Below, piece after piece: positions 17,338 to 24,702 of a DNA stretch of 64,000 nt. This stretch comes from JBGSTR01 sp963707135. Lineage in GTDB: Bacteria; Pseudomonadota; Gammaproteobacteria; Chromatiales; Chromatiaceae. Numbering within the stretch: position 1 is the stretch's first letter; each line of letters opens with the position of its first letter. Made by a program: the position numbers and the translations under genes. Under the pieces are notes generated by a model, which made no database searches, had not been told where the DNA came from, and worked only from the letters and a program-made list of their open reading frames with translations. The stretch spans positions 1 to 64,000 of the forward strand of contig CAVPOY010000020.1 of NCBI GenBank assembly GCA_963707135.1. Direction: 5' to 3'.

Positions 17338-19617
17338 ATGTCCGAGAGCCAAGCCAAACAAGCACTCAAGAGGGAGATCGACGCGGAGGTCGACGCGGCG
17401 ATGTTGGAAGAAACGGTGGATGAGACCGAGGACGATATCGACGCCGCGGCCGACGTGGTGCCCGTCGTCGAGCATGTCGATTTCGACGACCCCGCGCTGT
17501 ATCTCAACCGAGAGCTCACTTGGCTCAAGTTCAACCGCCGCGTGCTTCACGAGGCGGACGACGTACGCACGCCGCTGTTGGAGCGGGTCAAGTTCCTCGC
17601 CATCGTCAGCAATAATCTCGACGAATTCTTCATGAAGCGTATCGGCGGGCTCAAGCAGCAGATCGCCGCCGGGGTACATAACCTGAGCGTCGATGGGCGC
17701 AGCCCCGTGCAGCAGCTTAGGGAATGTCACGCGACGGTGCGCGAGATTCAGGTGGACCAGAAGCGAATCTTCGATGAGCTCACCAAGCTCCTAGCCGAGC
17801 AGAAGATCCGCATCGTCAAGATCGGCGACCTTGCCCGGAAGTCCCGCGAGCAGCTGCGCGAGCACTTCCGCACCGACATCTTCCCGATGCTGACGCCGCT
17901 GGCGATGGACCCGGCGCACCCCTTCCCGTTCATCTCGAACCTGGCGCTCAACCTGCTGGTCACGCTCCGCTACCCCGGCGGTAACGAGGTCTATATGGCC
18001 CGCGTGAAGGTGCCGGTGAGCAAGGACGTCTCCAAGCGCCTGATTGCCGTCAACGGCGACCACAGCTTCGTGACCCTCGATGACCTCATCGTCGACAACC
18101 TGGACATGCTGTTCCCGGGCATGGAGATCGAGTCCTGCGAGCTGTTCCGCGTCACCCGCAACGCCATCGTCGAGCCGGAAGGCGATTTGGCCAGCGACCT
18201 GCTGGAGCTGATCGAGACGGAGCTGCGTGAGCGCCATTTCGCGCCCATCGTCCGCCTCGAGGTCCAGAAGGGTATGGACCCGGTCCATCGCGGCATGCTG
18301 GCCGCGGAGCTGGGGCTCAACGAGGAGGAGGACGTCTTCGAGATCGACGGCATGATGGGCCTGCGCGACCTCTTCGAGCTGGCCGGCCTGGACATCCCGG
18401 AGCTGCACGACCAGCCGCACCGCCCGGTCGACCACCCCTTGCTGGCCAAGGACCGCCGCAACATCTTCCACATCATCCGCGAGAACGGGCCGATCCTGCT
18501 GCAGCATCCCTATCAGCCGTTCAGCACGTCTGTGGAGCGTTTCCTGCGCACCGCCTCGGAAGATCCGAAGGTATTGGCGATCAAGATGACGCTCTATCGG
18601 ACCTCGGCCGGGGTAATTCTCGATTCGCTGATCCAGGCCGCGCGCAACGGCAAGCAGGTCGCCGTGCTGGTGGAGTTGCAGGCGCGTTTCGACGAGGCCG
18701 CGAACATCCAGTGGGCGCGCCGTCTGGAGTCCGAGGGCATCCACGTCAATTACGGGGTCCTGGGGCTCAAGACCCACAGCAAGCTGATTTTCGTGATTCG
18801 GCGGGACTACGCGCAGCTTCGCCGCTACTACCACATTGGAACCGGTAACTACCACGCCGGCACCGCGAAGCTCTACACGGACCTCGGAATGCTCGGCTGC
18901 GACGATGATATCGGTCAGGATCTCACCGAGCTGTTCAACTACCTGACCGGTTATTCTCCTCCGCCGAGCTATCGCAAGATCCTCGCGGCGCCCTACAACC
19001 TGAAGCGCGGCATCATCGACAAGATCAACCGCGAGATCGAGCACCACAAACGCGACGGCAGCGGGCTGATCCAGATGAAGATGAACGCGCTGGAGGACGC
19101 CGAGATCACGCGGGCGCTGTACCGGGCGAGCCAGGCGGGCGTCAAGGTCGACCTGATCGTGCGAGACACCTGCCGCTTCCGGCCCGGTCTTCCGGGCATC
19201 AGCGAGAATGCCCGCGTGGTGGGCATCGTAGGGCGCTTTCTCGAGCACGCCCGGATCATCTACTTCCACAACGCCGGCGACGAGGAGTACTACATCGGCT
19301 CCGCGGACATGATGCGCCGCAACCTCGACAGCCGCGTGGAGGTCCACGCCCCGGTCGAGAACCCGGAGCTGCGTCAGGAGCTGCGGCTGATCCTGGACGT
19401 CCAGCTCGCCGACACCCGCTCCGCCTGGGACATGGACTCGGATGGCAACTACACCCAGCGCGTTCCCGCCGATGAGCACGCGCTGGGCGCCCAGGACACC
19501 CTGATGGGCGTTGCCGAGAGACGGCTCGCCGCGGCCGCGCAACACAAGGAGAAGCGGGTCCGCTCGCGACTGCTGAGCCACTTCCAGTGGCGGCTGCGCA
19601 GCAACCGGCAGCGCTAG
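17338..19617 (+). CDS. ppk1: Polyphosphate kinase 1
   Basis: PPK1 reversibly makes inorganic polyphosphate from ATP. ATG at 17338 follows GGGAG. After an acidic N-terminal extension of about 40 residues comes the family start YLNRELTWLKFNRRVLHEA, then the head and two PLD-like catalytic domains. The phosphorylated histidine should be H480 in LGLKTHSKLIFVIRRDY, followed by YYHIGTGNYHAGTAKLYTDLG. At 759 residues it is longer than E. coli Ppk (688). No ppx lies beside it. The gene is monocistronic and ends at a strong intrinsic terminator. Confidence 0.96.
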   Translation: MSESQAKQALKREIDAEVDAAMLEETVDETEDDIDAAADVVPVVEHVDFDDPALYLNRELTWLKFNRRVLHEADDVRTPLLERVKFLAIVSNNLDEFFMKRIGGLKQQIAAGVHNLSVDGRSPVQQLRECHATVREIQVDQKRIFDELTKLLAEQKIRIVKIGDLARKSREQLREHFRTDIFPMLTPLAMDPAHPFPFISNLALNLLVTLRYPGGNEVYMARVKVPVSKDVSKRLIAVNGDHSFVTLDDLIVDNLDMLFPGMEIESCELFRVTRNAIVEPEGDLASDLLELIETELRERHFAPIVRLEVQKGMDPVHRGMLAAELGLNEEEDVFEIDGMMGLRDLFELAGLDIPELHDQPHRPVDHPLLAKDRRNIFHIIRENGPILLQHPYQPFSTSVERFLRTASEDPKVLAIKMTLYRTSAGVILDSLIQAARNGKQVAVLVELQARFDEAANIQWARRLESEGIHVNYGVLGLKTHSKLIFVIRRDYAQLRRYYHIGTGNYHAGTAKLYTDLGMLGCDDDIGQDLTELFNYLTGYSPPPSYRKILAAPYNLKRGIIDKINREIEHHKRDGSGLIQMKMNALEDAEITRALYRASQAGVKVDLIVRDTCRFRPGLPGISENARVVGIVGRFLEHARIIYFHNAGDEEYYIGSADMMRRNLDSRVEVHAPVENPELRQELRLILDVQLADTRSAWDMDSDGNYTQRVPADEHALGAQDTLMGVAERRLAAAAQHKEKRVRSRLLSHFQWRLRSNRQR

Positions 19618-19643
19618 CCTCTACGCGAGCGAGCTCGGCTCAC

Positions 19644-19674
19644 AGAGGGGCGCCCGCGGGCGCCCCTCTTTTTC
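19644..19674 (+). terminator. Rho-independent terminator of ppk1
   Basis: AGAGGGGCGCCC (19644-19655), a 2-nt tip, GGGCGCCCCTCT (19658-19669), then TTTTC. It lies 26 bp after the ppk1 stop. Confidence 0.9.
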
Positions 19675-19748
19675 GCCGGGGTATCGCGCTCGCGGATCTT
19701 CTATTCCGCGCCGAGCGCTGACGGGTGCTCCGCTAACTGCCTGCCCGG

Positions 19749-20237
19749 CTATAGAAACCGCTTGGTCAAGTCCACGAGCAGCCCCCGGGCCGCCGCTTCG
19801 ACCATGTCGAACACCTGATCGAATCCCTGCTGCCCGCCGTAGTAAGGGTCCGGCACGTCGCGCACCCGCAAATCCGGCGCGAAATCCATCAGCAGCATCA
19901 GCTTCCGCTCCATGCCGGGCGGACAGATCCGCGACAGACGCTCGAAATTGTCCCGGTCCATCGCAAGGACATAGTCATAGTGCAGAAAGTCCTCCGGCTC
20001 GGCGCGTCGGGCGCGTAGATCGCCGATGTCGATCCCCCGCTCCAGAGCGGTCTGCCTGGCTCGGGCGTCCGGCGGCTCGCCAATGTGGTAGCCGTGCGTT
20101 CCGGCCGAATCGATTTCGATGACGGACCCCAAATCCGCTTCGACCACCAGCTTGCGGAACACCCCGTGCGCCGTGGGCGATCGGCAGATATTGCCCATGC
20201 AGACGAAGAGCACCTTGACCATAGGGAATTCACTCAT
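19749..20237 (-). CDS. ptpA: Low-molecular-weight protein tyrosine phosphatase
   Basis: This small phosphatase has the N-terminal P-loop C-x5-R as VLFVCMGNICRSP and the general acid in VPDPYYGGQQGFDQVFDMVE. At about 157-162 residues it has the full family length. In Pseudomonas the equivalent gene lies beside kdsB; here a few genes intervene. Substrates are unknown; related enzymes act on tyrosine kinases for exopolysaccharide or on arsenate. ATG at 20237 or the internal ATG at 20222 (MVKVLF) could be the start; neither has a good ribosome site. Confidence 0.9.
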   Translation of the reverse strand: MSEFPMVKVLFVCMGNICRSPTAHGVFRKLVVEADLGSVIEIDSAGTHGYHIGEPPDARARQTALERGIDIGDLRARRAEPEDFLHYDYVLAMDRDNFERLSRICPPGMERKLMLLMDFAPDLRVRDVPDPYYGGQQGFDQVFDMVEAAARGLLVDLTKRFL

Positions 20238-20313
20238 CGGAGGTTCTTGAGGCTGCTGACCGTACCGAGGCAGATGATATCAAGCGGGCCGCGTGTGCCG
20301 GACCGGATGCACG

Positions 20314-20811
20314 CTATCTCGGACCGGTTCGCCCCGCGGCCGGCCCAAGGACCCGGCTTTGCACACGCATTCTCAGGCGCTGTTGCTGCAGCGCTTGTTC
20401 CTGCTGCATCAACTGGAGCTTTGCGCGCGCACCCGCGGCTCCTGTCGCGGTTCCTGGTTCGCGAACCCTGAGGCGCTCCTCCCGCTGCAGGGCCTGAAGC
20501 TCGCGGCGTTCATCCTCTAGGGTCGCGGCAAACCGCTGCCGCTGCTGCTGTTCGAGCGACTGCCACCGAGCGGATTCGCGCGGGGACGGCTCGGGAGCGC
20601 GTGACCTCGCCTCCCGCTGGTCCTGCTCCAGTCGCAGCCAGCCTTCCGCCGCCCGGCGCGTCTGCGGCCCGAGTGCGCCGACCGAGTTCGGCACGCCGTC
20701 CGCACCGGCAGATTCGACGCCCGCCAGGGCAAGACCGGCGATGCAGGCGGCCAGCGGCAGCACGCGAGGAGGCACCGTCTTGGTGCGTGCGAGCGATGAC
20801 AGTGCTCGCAT
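20314..20811 (-). CDS. Exported Gln/Arg-rich hypothetical protein
   Basis: ATG at 20811 opens a signal peptide (MRALSSLARTKTVPPRVLPL... ending ESAGA), followed by a mature region of about 130 residues dominated by Arg, Gln and Glu. That region (EQQQRQRFAATLEDERRELQ, LMQQEQALQQQRLRMRVQ) is probably a long helix or coiled coil. No domain is recognisable. The composition suits a periplasmic scaffold or chaperone-like helix, but this is a guess. The frame is also open upstream of the chosen start. Confidence 0.5.
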   Translation of the reverse strand: MRALSSLARTKTVPPRVLPLAACIAGLALAGVESAGADGVPNSVGALGPQTRRAAEGWLRLEQDQREARSRAPEPSPRESARWQSLEQQQRQRFAATLEDERRELQALQREERLRVREPGTATGAAGARAKLQLMQQEQALQQQRLRMRVQSRVLGPAAGRTGPR

Positions 20812-20990
20812 CCCCTGGCCGTTCCGTCGAAAGAAGCTGAGGTTGAAGCAGATCAAGTCTGCCAAGACTATGATTTCAAAGCGACGTGCGTTCAATATGA
20901 CGGGCTGGCATCAATTCTGCTTAGGCTAGAGCACGATTGGCAAAGGACACGTTCCAGCTCTCTCGTTCTCTGACCTCCTCAGTGGTGATT

Positions 20991-21016
20991 TGCCCCGCGC
21001 GGCGGGGCATTTTTTT
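20991..21016 (+). terminator. Orphan intrinsic terminator on the plus strand
   Basis: TGCCCCGC (20991-20998), loop gcg, GCGGGGCA (21002-21009), then seven T's. Both neighbouring genes run on the minus strand, so no annotated transcript ends here. It may terminate a small RNA or antisense transcript coming from 20830-20990. Confidence 0.75.
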
Positions 21017-21043
21017 GCGATAGCAAAACCCGGTCGGCGACGG

Positions 21044-21451
21044 TCAAGCGTCGAGGATCTCGGTCACAAACTGAGGGGACTGTTGCACCACCCGCTTGAC
21101 GGCGCATAGGTCCATCGCCTTGACGATGCCGGCGCGGTATTTGGTCGGGAACCCCTCTGGCAGGGTAAGTCTGAGAAAGGCGCGCGCCGCTGACGGGTCG
21201 GTCTTGTTGCCCTGCCATTCCATTGTCAGCCCGAGTCCCGCGGTCGGGATATTGCGGGTCTGACAGAACTTGAGCGCGAATATTCCCGCACAGGTCGCAA
21301 GCGACGTAAGGAAGAGGTCGAACGGCTGGGGTGCACTGCCCTGTCCGCCCGATTCGGTGGATTGATCCGTCTCGATCAGGAAGCCCCGCAAACGGGCGTC
21401 CACGCGCTGTCCGCCCGGAAAACGGACCTCGATATTTTCCGGCCTGTCCAA
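21044..21451 (-). CDS. OsmC/Ohr-family protein
   Basis: The 135-residue protein carries the OsmC layout: PQPFDLFLTSLATCAGIFALKFCQTRNI with the first conserved Cys in LATCAG, and a second Cys in AMDLCAVKRVV. Family members use these two cysteines to reduce organic peroxides, or act on other thiol chemistry. The start is TTG at 21451, supported by a GAGGAG site (ctgaggagtagccg). It is a stand-alone gene between two exported low-complexity proteins. Confidence 0.85.
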   Translation of the reverse strand: MDRPENIEVRFPGGQRVDARLRGFLIETDQSTESGGQGSAPQPFDLFLTSLATCAGIFALKFCQTRNIPTAGLGLTMEWQGNKTDPSAARAFLRLTLPEGFPTKYRAGIVKAMDLCAVKRVVQQSPQFVTEILDA

Positions 21452-21545
21452 CGGCTACTCCTCAGGGGTATTGCTGGGTATACGGCCTCGCGAGCCCGCG
21501 GCTGCCGGGGCCCGGCGGCGCGGGCCCCGTAGGTCTGAATAGCAC

Positions 21546-22064
21546 TCAGTCCCGATTCCGCCCACCGAACATCTTCATCGGAGCGGTCATCATGTTCATC
21601 GGGTTGAAGCCGCCGCCCTTCTTTCCGCCACGGTCGCCGTCCGGACCATAGTCGTCGTAGGGTCCACCGTATCCGGGACCATAGCCGCCCGGGCCGCCGT
21701 ATCCGTATCCCGGACCGTACCCGCCGCCGCCTGGATAGCCGCCGCCACCGTAACCGGGTCCGTAGCCACCCTGGGGTCCGTAGCCGCCCTGGGGTCCGTA
21801 GCCGCCCTGGGGTCCGTAGCCACCCTGGGGTCCGTAGCCACCCTGGGGTCCGTAGCCACCCTGAGGTCCGTAGCCGCCCTGGGGTCCGTAGCCACCGTAG
21901 TCGGGACCGGCGCCGCCGTAACCCTGCCCGGGATAGCCCGAGTCAGGGTAATTGGGTCGCCCAGAGCTTCCGGGTCCGCCGCCGAACCCGGCCGCTTGCG
22001 TGGTCTGGGAAGCGGCAATGCACAGGGCCAGCATGGCGCAGGCTTGGGTCGCGTGTTTAAACAT
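21546..22064 (-). CDS. Exported Gly/Tyr/Pro-rich repeat protein, sulfur-globule-like composition
   Basis: ATG at 22064 starts a clear signal peptide (MFKHATQACAMLALCIAASQ... TQAAG). The mature ~150 residues are nearly all Gly, Tyr and Pro, with seven copies of YGPQGG, then YGPGYGGGGYPGG-type motifs, and a C-terminal tail GGFNPMNMMTAPMKMFGG rich in Met and Asn. Exported Gly/Tyr-rich proteins coat periplasmic sulfur globules in Chromatiaceae (SgpA-C); the composition and export fit that type, but I cannot show homology. A structural extracytoplasmic role is the most I can claim. Confidence 0.7.
   Translation of the reverse strand: MFKHATQACAMLALCIAASQTTQAAGFGGGPGSSGRPNYPDSGYPGQGYGGAGPDYGGYGPQGGYGPQGGYGPQGGYGPQGGYGPQGGYGPQGGYGPQGGYGPGYGGGGYPGGGGYGPGYGYGGPGGYGPGYGGPYDDYGPDGDRGGKKGGGFNPMNMMTAPMKMFGGRNRD
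21769..21894 (-). repeat. Seven 18-bp tandem repeats encoding YGPQGG
   Basis: Seven consecutive 18-bp units (consensus ccctggggtccgtagccr) differ only at one or two third-codon positions. Such near-identity implies recent expansion by slippage or unequal crossing-over, so copy number may vary between strains. Confidence 0.92.
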
Positions 22065-22317
22065 GGTTCCTCTACTCATCTCTCCGGTGAAACGCCGGGC
22101 CCGCGGAAGGACCCTCAGCGCAATTATTGAAGGAACCCATCTCCGGGATCCTTCGCCGACTTGTCCGTAATAGCTCACAGCCGCGGACTCCCCGCAGCCA
22201 AAGGCCGGACTCATGGTACTCGCAATCCTGCACGTCGGCACACAACTTATGCCCCGGGGGGAGACGTCGATCGGAACAACGATCTCCGAATCGAACGATT
22301 ATTCGACAGGTGGCGGA

Positions 22318-22644
22318 ATGAGCATGGCGGATCCGACCCGAGGGCGGGCATTGAACCCGGAATTGAACGCGGACCGCCTGGTCACGCACCTGCGCGCCCT
22401 TCTTGGCCGTCGCTGCTGGTACCGCGGAAAGCCCTGGCGGCTGCTGGATCTGCTACCGTCGGAAGGAATCCTGGTCATCGAGAGCCTGGAGACGACACCC
22501 CCGATCCTCACCGACCAGTACGGGCGGGCCAGCCATCGCGCAAACCAGCTGCTTCAGGTGCCAATCTTCGGCCCGGCCCGGGACCTGCCGTCGGCTCAGC
22601 TGCAAGACCTTCTCGTTGACCTCGACTCCCGCCCGGAGGGTTGA
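22318..22644 (+). CDS. Hypothetical protein (108 aa)
   Basis: The small protein starts MSMADPTRGRALNPELN and contains CWYRGKPWRLLDLLPSEGILVIES, a beta-rich core resembling small regulatory or DNA-binding folds. It ends in an acidic tail (LVDLDSRPEG). There is no signal peptide. It is convergent with kdsB, 41 bp apart. The ribosome site is weak and ATG at 22324 is an alternative start. I do not recognise the family; the internal conserved-looking core and normal codon use support it as real. Confidence 0.5.
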   Translation: MSMADPTRGRALNPELNADRLVTHLRALLGRRCWYRGKPWRLLDLLPSEGILVIESLETTPPILTDQYGRASHRANQLLQVPIFGPARDLPSAQLQDLLVDLDSRPEG

Positions 22645-22685
22645 ACCGGGCGGGCCTGACGCGTCGTCTCGCCTACGGCGGGGTT

Positions 22686-23477
22686 TCAAGCGCCTATGAG
22701 CCGTGCCACCCTGGCCAGGTCGTTTGCGGTATCGACGCCCGGCCCCGGTGACTCCGAGGCGACGCCTACATGTATACGCTCACCGTGCCAGAGGACCCGC
22801 AGTTGCTCGAGCGATTCCGCCGTCTCGATTGGCGCCGGTTCCCAGGAAACGTATCGCTTCAGAAAGGAGGCCCGATAGGCATAGAGCCCTATATGGCGCA
22901 GGAATCGGACCGACTTGGGCAGCGCCGCCCGCTTGCCCAGAAACTCGTCGCGATGCCAGGGGATCGGCGCCCGCGAGAAATAGAGCGCGAACCCCTGCCC
23001 GTCGACGACGACCTTGACCACATGGGGGTCGAACAGCGTCTCGCTGTCCTCTATCGGGTGGGCGAGGGTCGCCATGCCCACGGGAGACCGGGCCGACAGG
23101 TCCGACGCGACCTGGTCGATGAGCGTCGGCGGTATACAGGGCTCATCGCCCTGGAGATTGACGATGATGTCGTCGTCCGACCAGCCCCGTCGGCCAATGA
23201 CCTCGGCGATGCGCTCCGATCCGCTGCGATGGGACGCCCCGGTCAGCTGGGCATCGGCACCGAAGCCGGCGCAGGCGTCGGCGATCCGCTGGTCGTCGGT
23301 GGCCACCACGACCTCGCCCGCCCCGCTTGCCCGGGCTCGCTCGACGACATGCTGCAGCAGCGGCCGGCCGGCGATCGGCAGCAGCGGCTTGCCGGGAAGC
23401 CGGGTCGAGCCGTATCGCGCCGGAATCACGACCTTGAAGGGTGGAATCTTGGCCGCCGCGGGCCTGTTTGCGTTCAC
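22686..23477 (-). CDS. kdsB: 3-deoxy-manno-octulosonate cytidylyltransferase
   Basis: KdsB activates Kdo as CMP-Kdo for attachment to lipid A. Motifs: FKVVIPARYGSTRLPGKPL (nucleotide binding), HRSGSERIAEV, IIVNLQGDEPCIPP, and HIGLYAYRASFLKRYVSWEPAPIETAESLEQLRVL. The GTG at 23477 overlaps the upstream stop as GTGA and gives about 263 residues, a little over the usual ~250. It is the last gene of the overlapping minus-strand series from exbB. Confidence 0.95.
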   Translation of the reverse strand: MNANRPAAAKIPPFKVVIPARYGSTRLPGKPLLPIAGRPLLQHVVERARASGAGEVVVATDDQRIADACAGFGADAQLTGASHRSGSERIAEVIGRRGWSDDDIIVNLQGDEPCIPPTLIDQVASDLSARSPVGMATLAHPIEDSETLFDPHVVKVVVDGQGFALYFSRAPIPWHRDEFLGKRAALPKSVRFLRHIGLYAYRASFLKRYVSWEPAPIETAESLEQLRVLWHGERIHVGVASESPGPGVDTANDLARVARLIGA

Positions 23478-23662
23478 GGCCGGGGCACCTCTTCGTCGGC
23501 GGCCAGGGTGCGCGCCTCCTCTTCGAGCATCACGGGTATGTCGTCGCGTATCGGATAGGCCAGACGATCGCCTCGGCAGATCAGCTCCTGGCCGGACTTG
23601 TCGTAATAGAGCGGCCCCTTGCACAGGGGACAGACGAGGATATCCAGCAATCTCTTATCCAA
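23474..23662 (-). CDS. Trm112/YcaR-family zinc-ribbon-like protein
   Basis: The 62-residue protein (DKRLLDILVCPLCKGPLYYDKSGQELICRGDRLAYPIRDDIPVML) is a typical bacterial Trm112-like protein, with CPLC as the first pair and a single Cys later. It nearly always sits between lpxK and kdsB, as here; a chaperone or partner role is suspected. A TTG start at 23662 is inferred because no ATG/GTG is available before the conserved DKRLLD. It overlaps lpxK by 8 bp and kdsB by 4 bp. Confidence 0.85.
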   Translation of the reverse strand: MDKRLLDILVCPLCKGPLYYDKSGQELICRGDRLAYPIRDDIPVMLEEEARTLAADEEVPRP

Positions 23663-24638
23663 CGGTGAGACCCTCGAGCTTGGAGAAGAAGGCGTCGATG
23701 AAGGCCGCGTCCAGATCGGCCCGCACCGGGACGTACCAGTGGTCAGCGTCCGCAAAGGTAGCGCACTTGACCGCATCTTTCTCGGTCATCAGCACCGGCC
23801 CCGGAGGCCAGTCGGCGAGATCGGCCGCCGAGAACGGGTAATGATCCGGGTACGGACGCTCGACGATCGTCAGGCCGATCCCCCGCAGCAGCGCGAAAAA
23901 CCGCCCCGGGTTGCCGATCCCCGCCACGGCCGTGACTGTCGACTCACCCCGAAACCCGGCCAAGTCCCGCAGCCGCGCGCCGTCGCGCAGGTTAACGGCG
24001 GCGTTCGGCACCAAATGCATCCGATGGCCTTTGTCGCCGCCGTGGTTGAGCACCAGGTCCACGGAGTCCAGACGCCCCGGCGGCTCCCGCAGCGGCCCGG
24101 CGGGCAGACAGCGCCGGTTGCCAAGCCCGCGCTGAGCGTCGACGACGGCGATCTCGAGATCCCGCGCCAGCCGATAGTGTTGCAGACCATCGTCGGAGAG
24201 CAGGATATCGCACCCGCCCTCGCTCAGGGCCAGCTCGCCGGCCGCGACCCGATCGGGTCCAGCGACAACCAGGCAGCCGCCGCGCCGCGCGAGCAGGACC
24301 GGTTCGTCGCCGACCGCCCGGGGATCGCTGCCGGGACTCACCCGTTGCGGCCAGGTCCGGGCCGTGCCGCCATAGCCGCGGGTGATGATGCCCGGTGTCC
24401 AGCCCCGTTCGCGCAGAAGCTCCACGAGCCGCAGGACCAGCGGCGTCTTGCCGGTGCCGCCGACGGTCAGGTTGCCGACCACGACGACGGGTACAGCTAG
24501 CCGGCGGCTCCGCGGCCACCCCGAGCGGTAGCCGAGACGGCGCAGCCGCACCGCCCCGCAGTAGAGCCAGGACAACGGCGCGAGCAACCAGGAAAGCGGG
24601 TGCGACCCGTACCAAATCCGGGTCGGGTCCCAGCTCAA
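23655..24638 (-). CDS. lpxK: Tetraacyldisaccharide 4'-kinase
   Basis: LpxK phosphorylates the lipid A disaccharide at the 4' position at the inner membrane. The protein starts LSWDPTRIWYGSHPLSWLLAPLSWLY (membrane helix) and carries the P-loop VVVVGNLTVGGTGKTP, GIITRGYGG, LLSDDGLQHYRLARDLEI and PVLMTEKDAVKC. TTG at 24638, behind a GGGGGTGAG site, gives 327 residues, equal to E. coli LpxK (328). The frame stays open to a TTG at 24710 that would overlap msbA, which is less likely. Confidence 0.93.
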   Translation of the reverse strand: MSWDPTRIWYGSHPLSWLLAPLSWLYCGAVRLRRLGYRSGWPRSRRLAVPVVVVGNLTVGGTGKTPLVLRLVELLRERGWTPGIITRGYGGTARTWPQRVSPGSDPRAVGDEPVLLARRGGCLVVAGPDRVAAGELALSEGGCDILLSDDGLQHYRLARDLEIAVVDAQRGLGNRRCLPAGPLREPPGRLDSVDLVLNHGGDKGHRMHLVPNAAVNLRDGARLRDLAGFRGESTVTAVAGIGNPGRFFALLRGIGLTIVERPYPDHYPFSAADLADWPPGPVLMTEKDAVKCATFADADHWYVPVRADLDAAFIDAFFSKLEGLTVG

Positions 24639-24702
24639 GGGCTCACCCCCCGAACTCGATGGCCGGCCGTGCTTTGGTGTACCCGCGTCAGCCGAGCCGC
24701 CA

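Noticed and set aside
21769..21894. Short tandem repeats considered as a CRISPR array
   Set aside because: There are no spacers; the units are contiguous and code for YGPQGG in frame.
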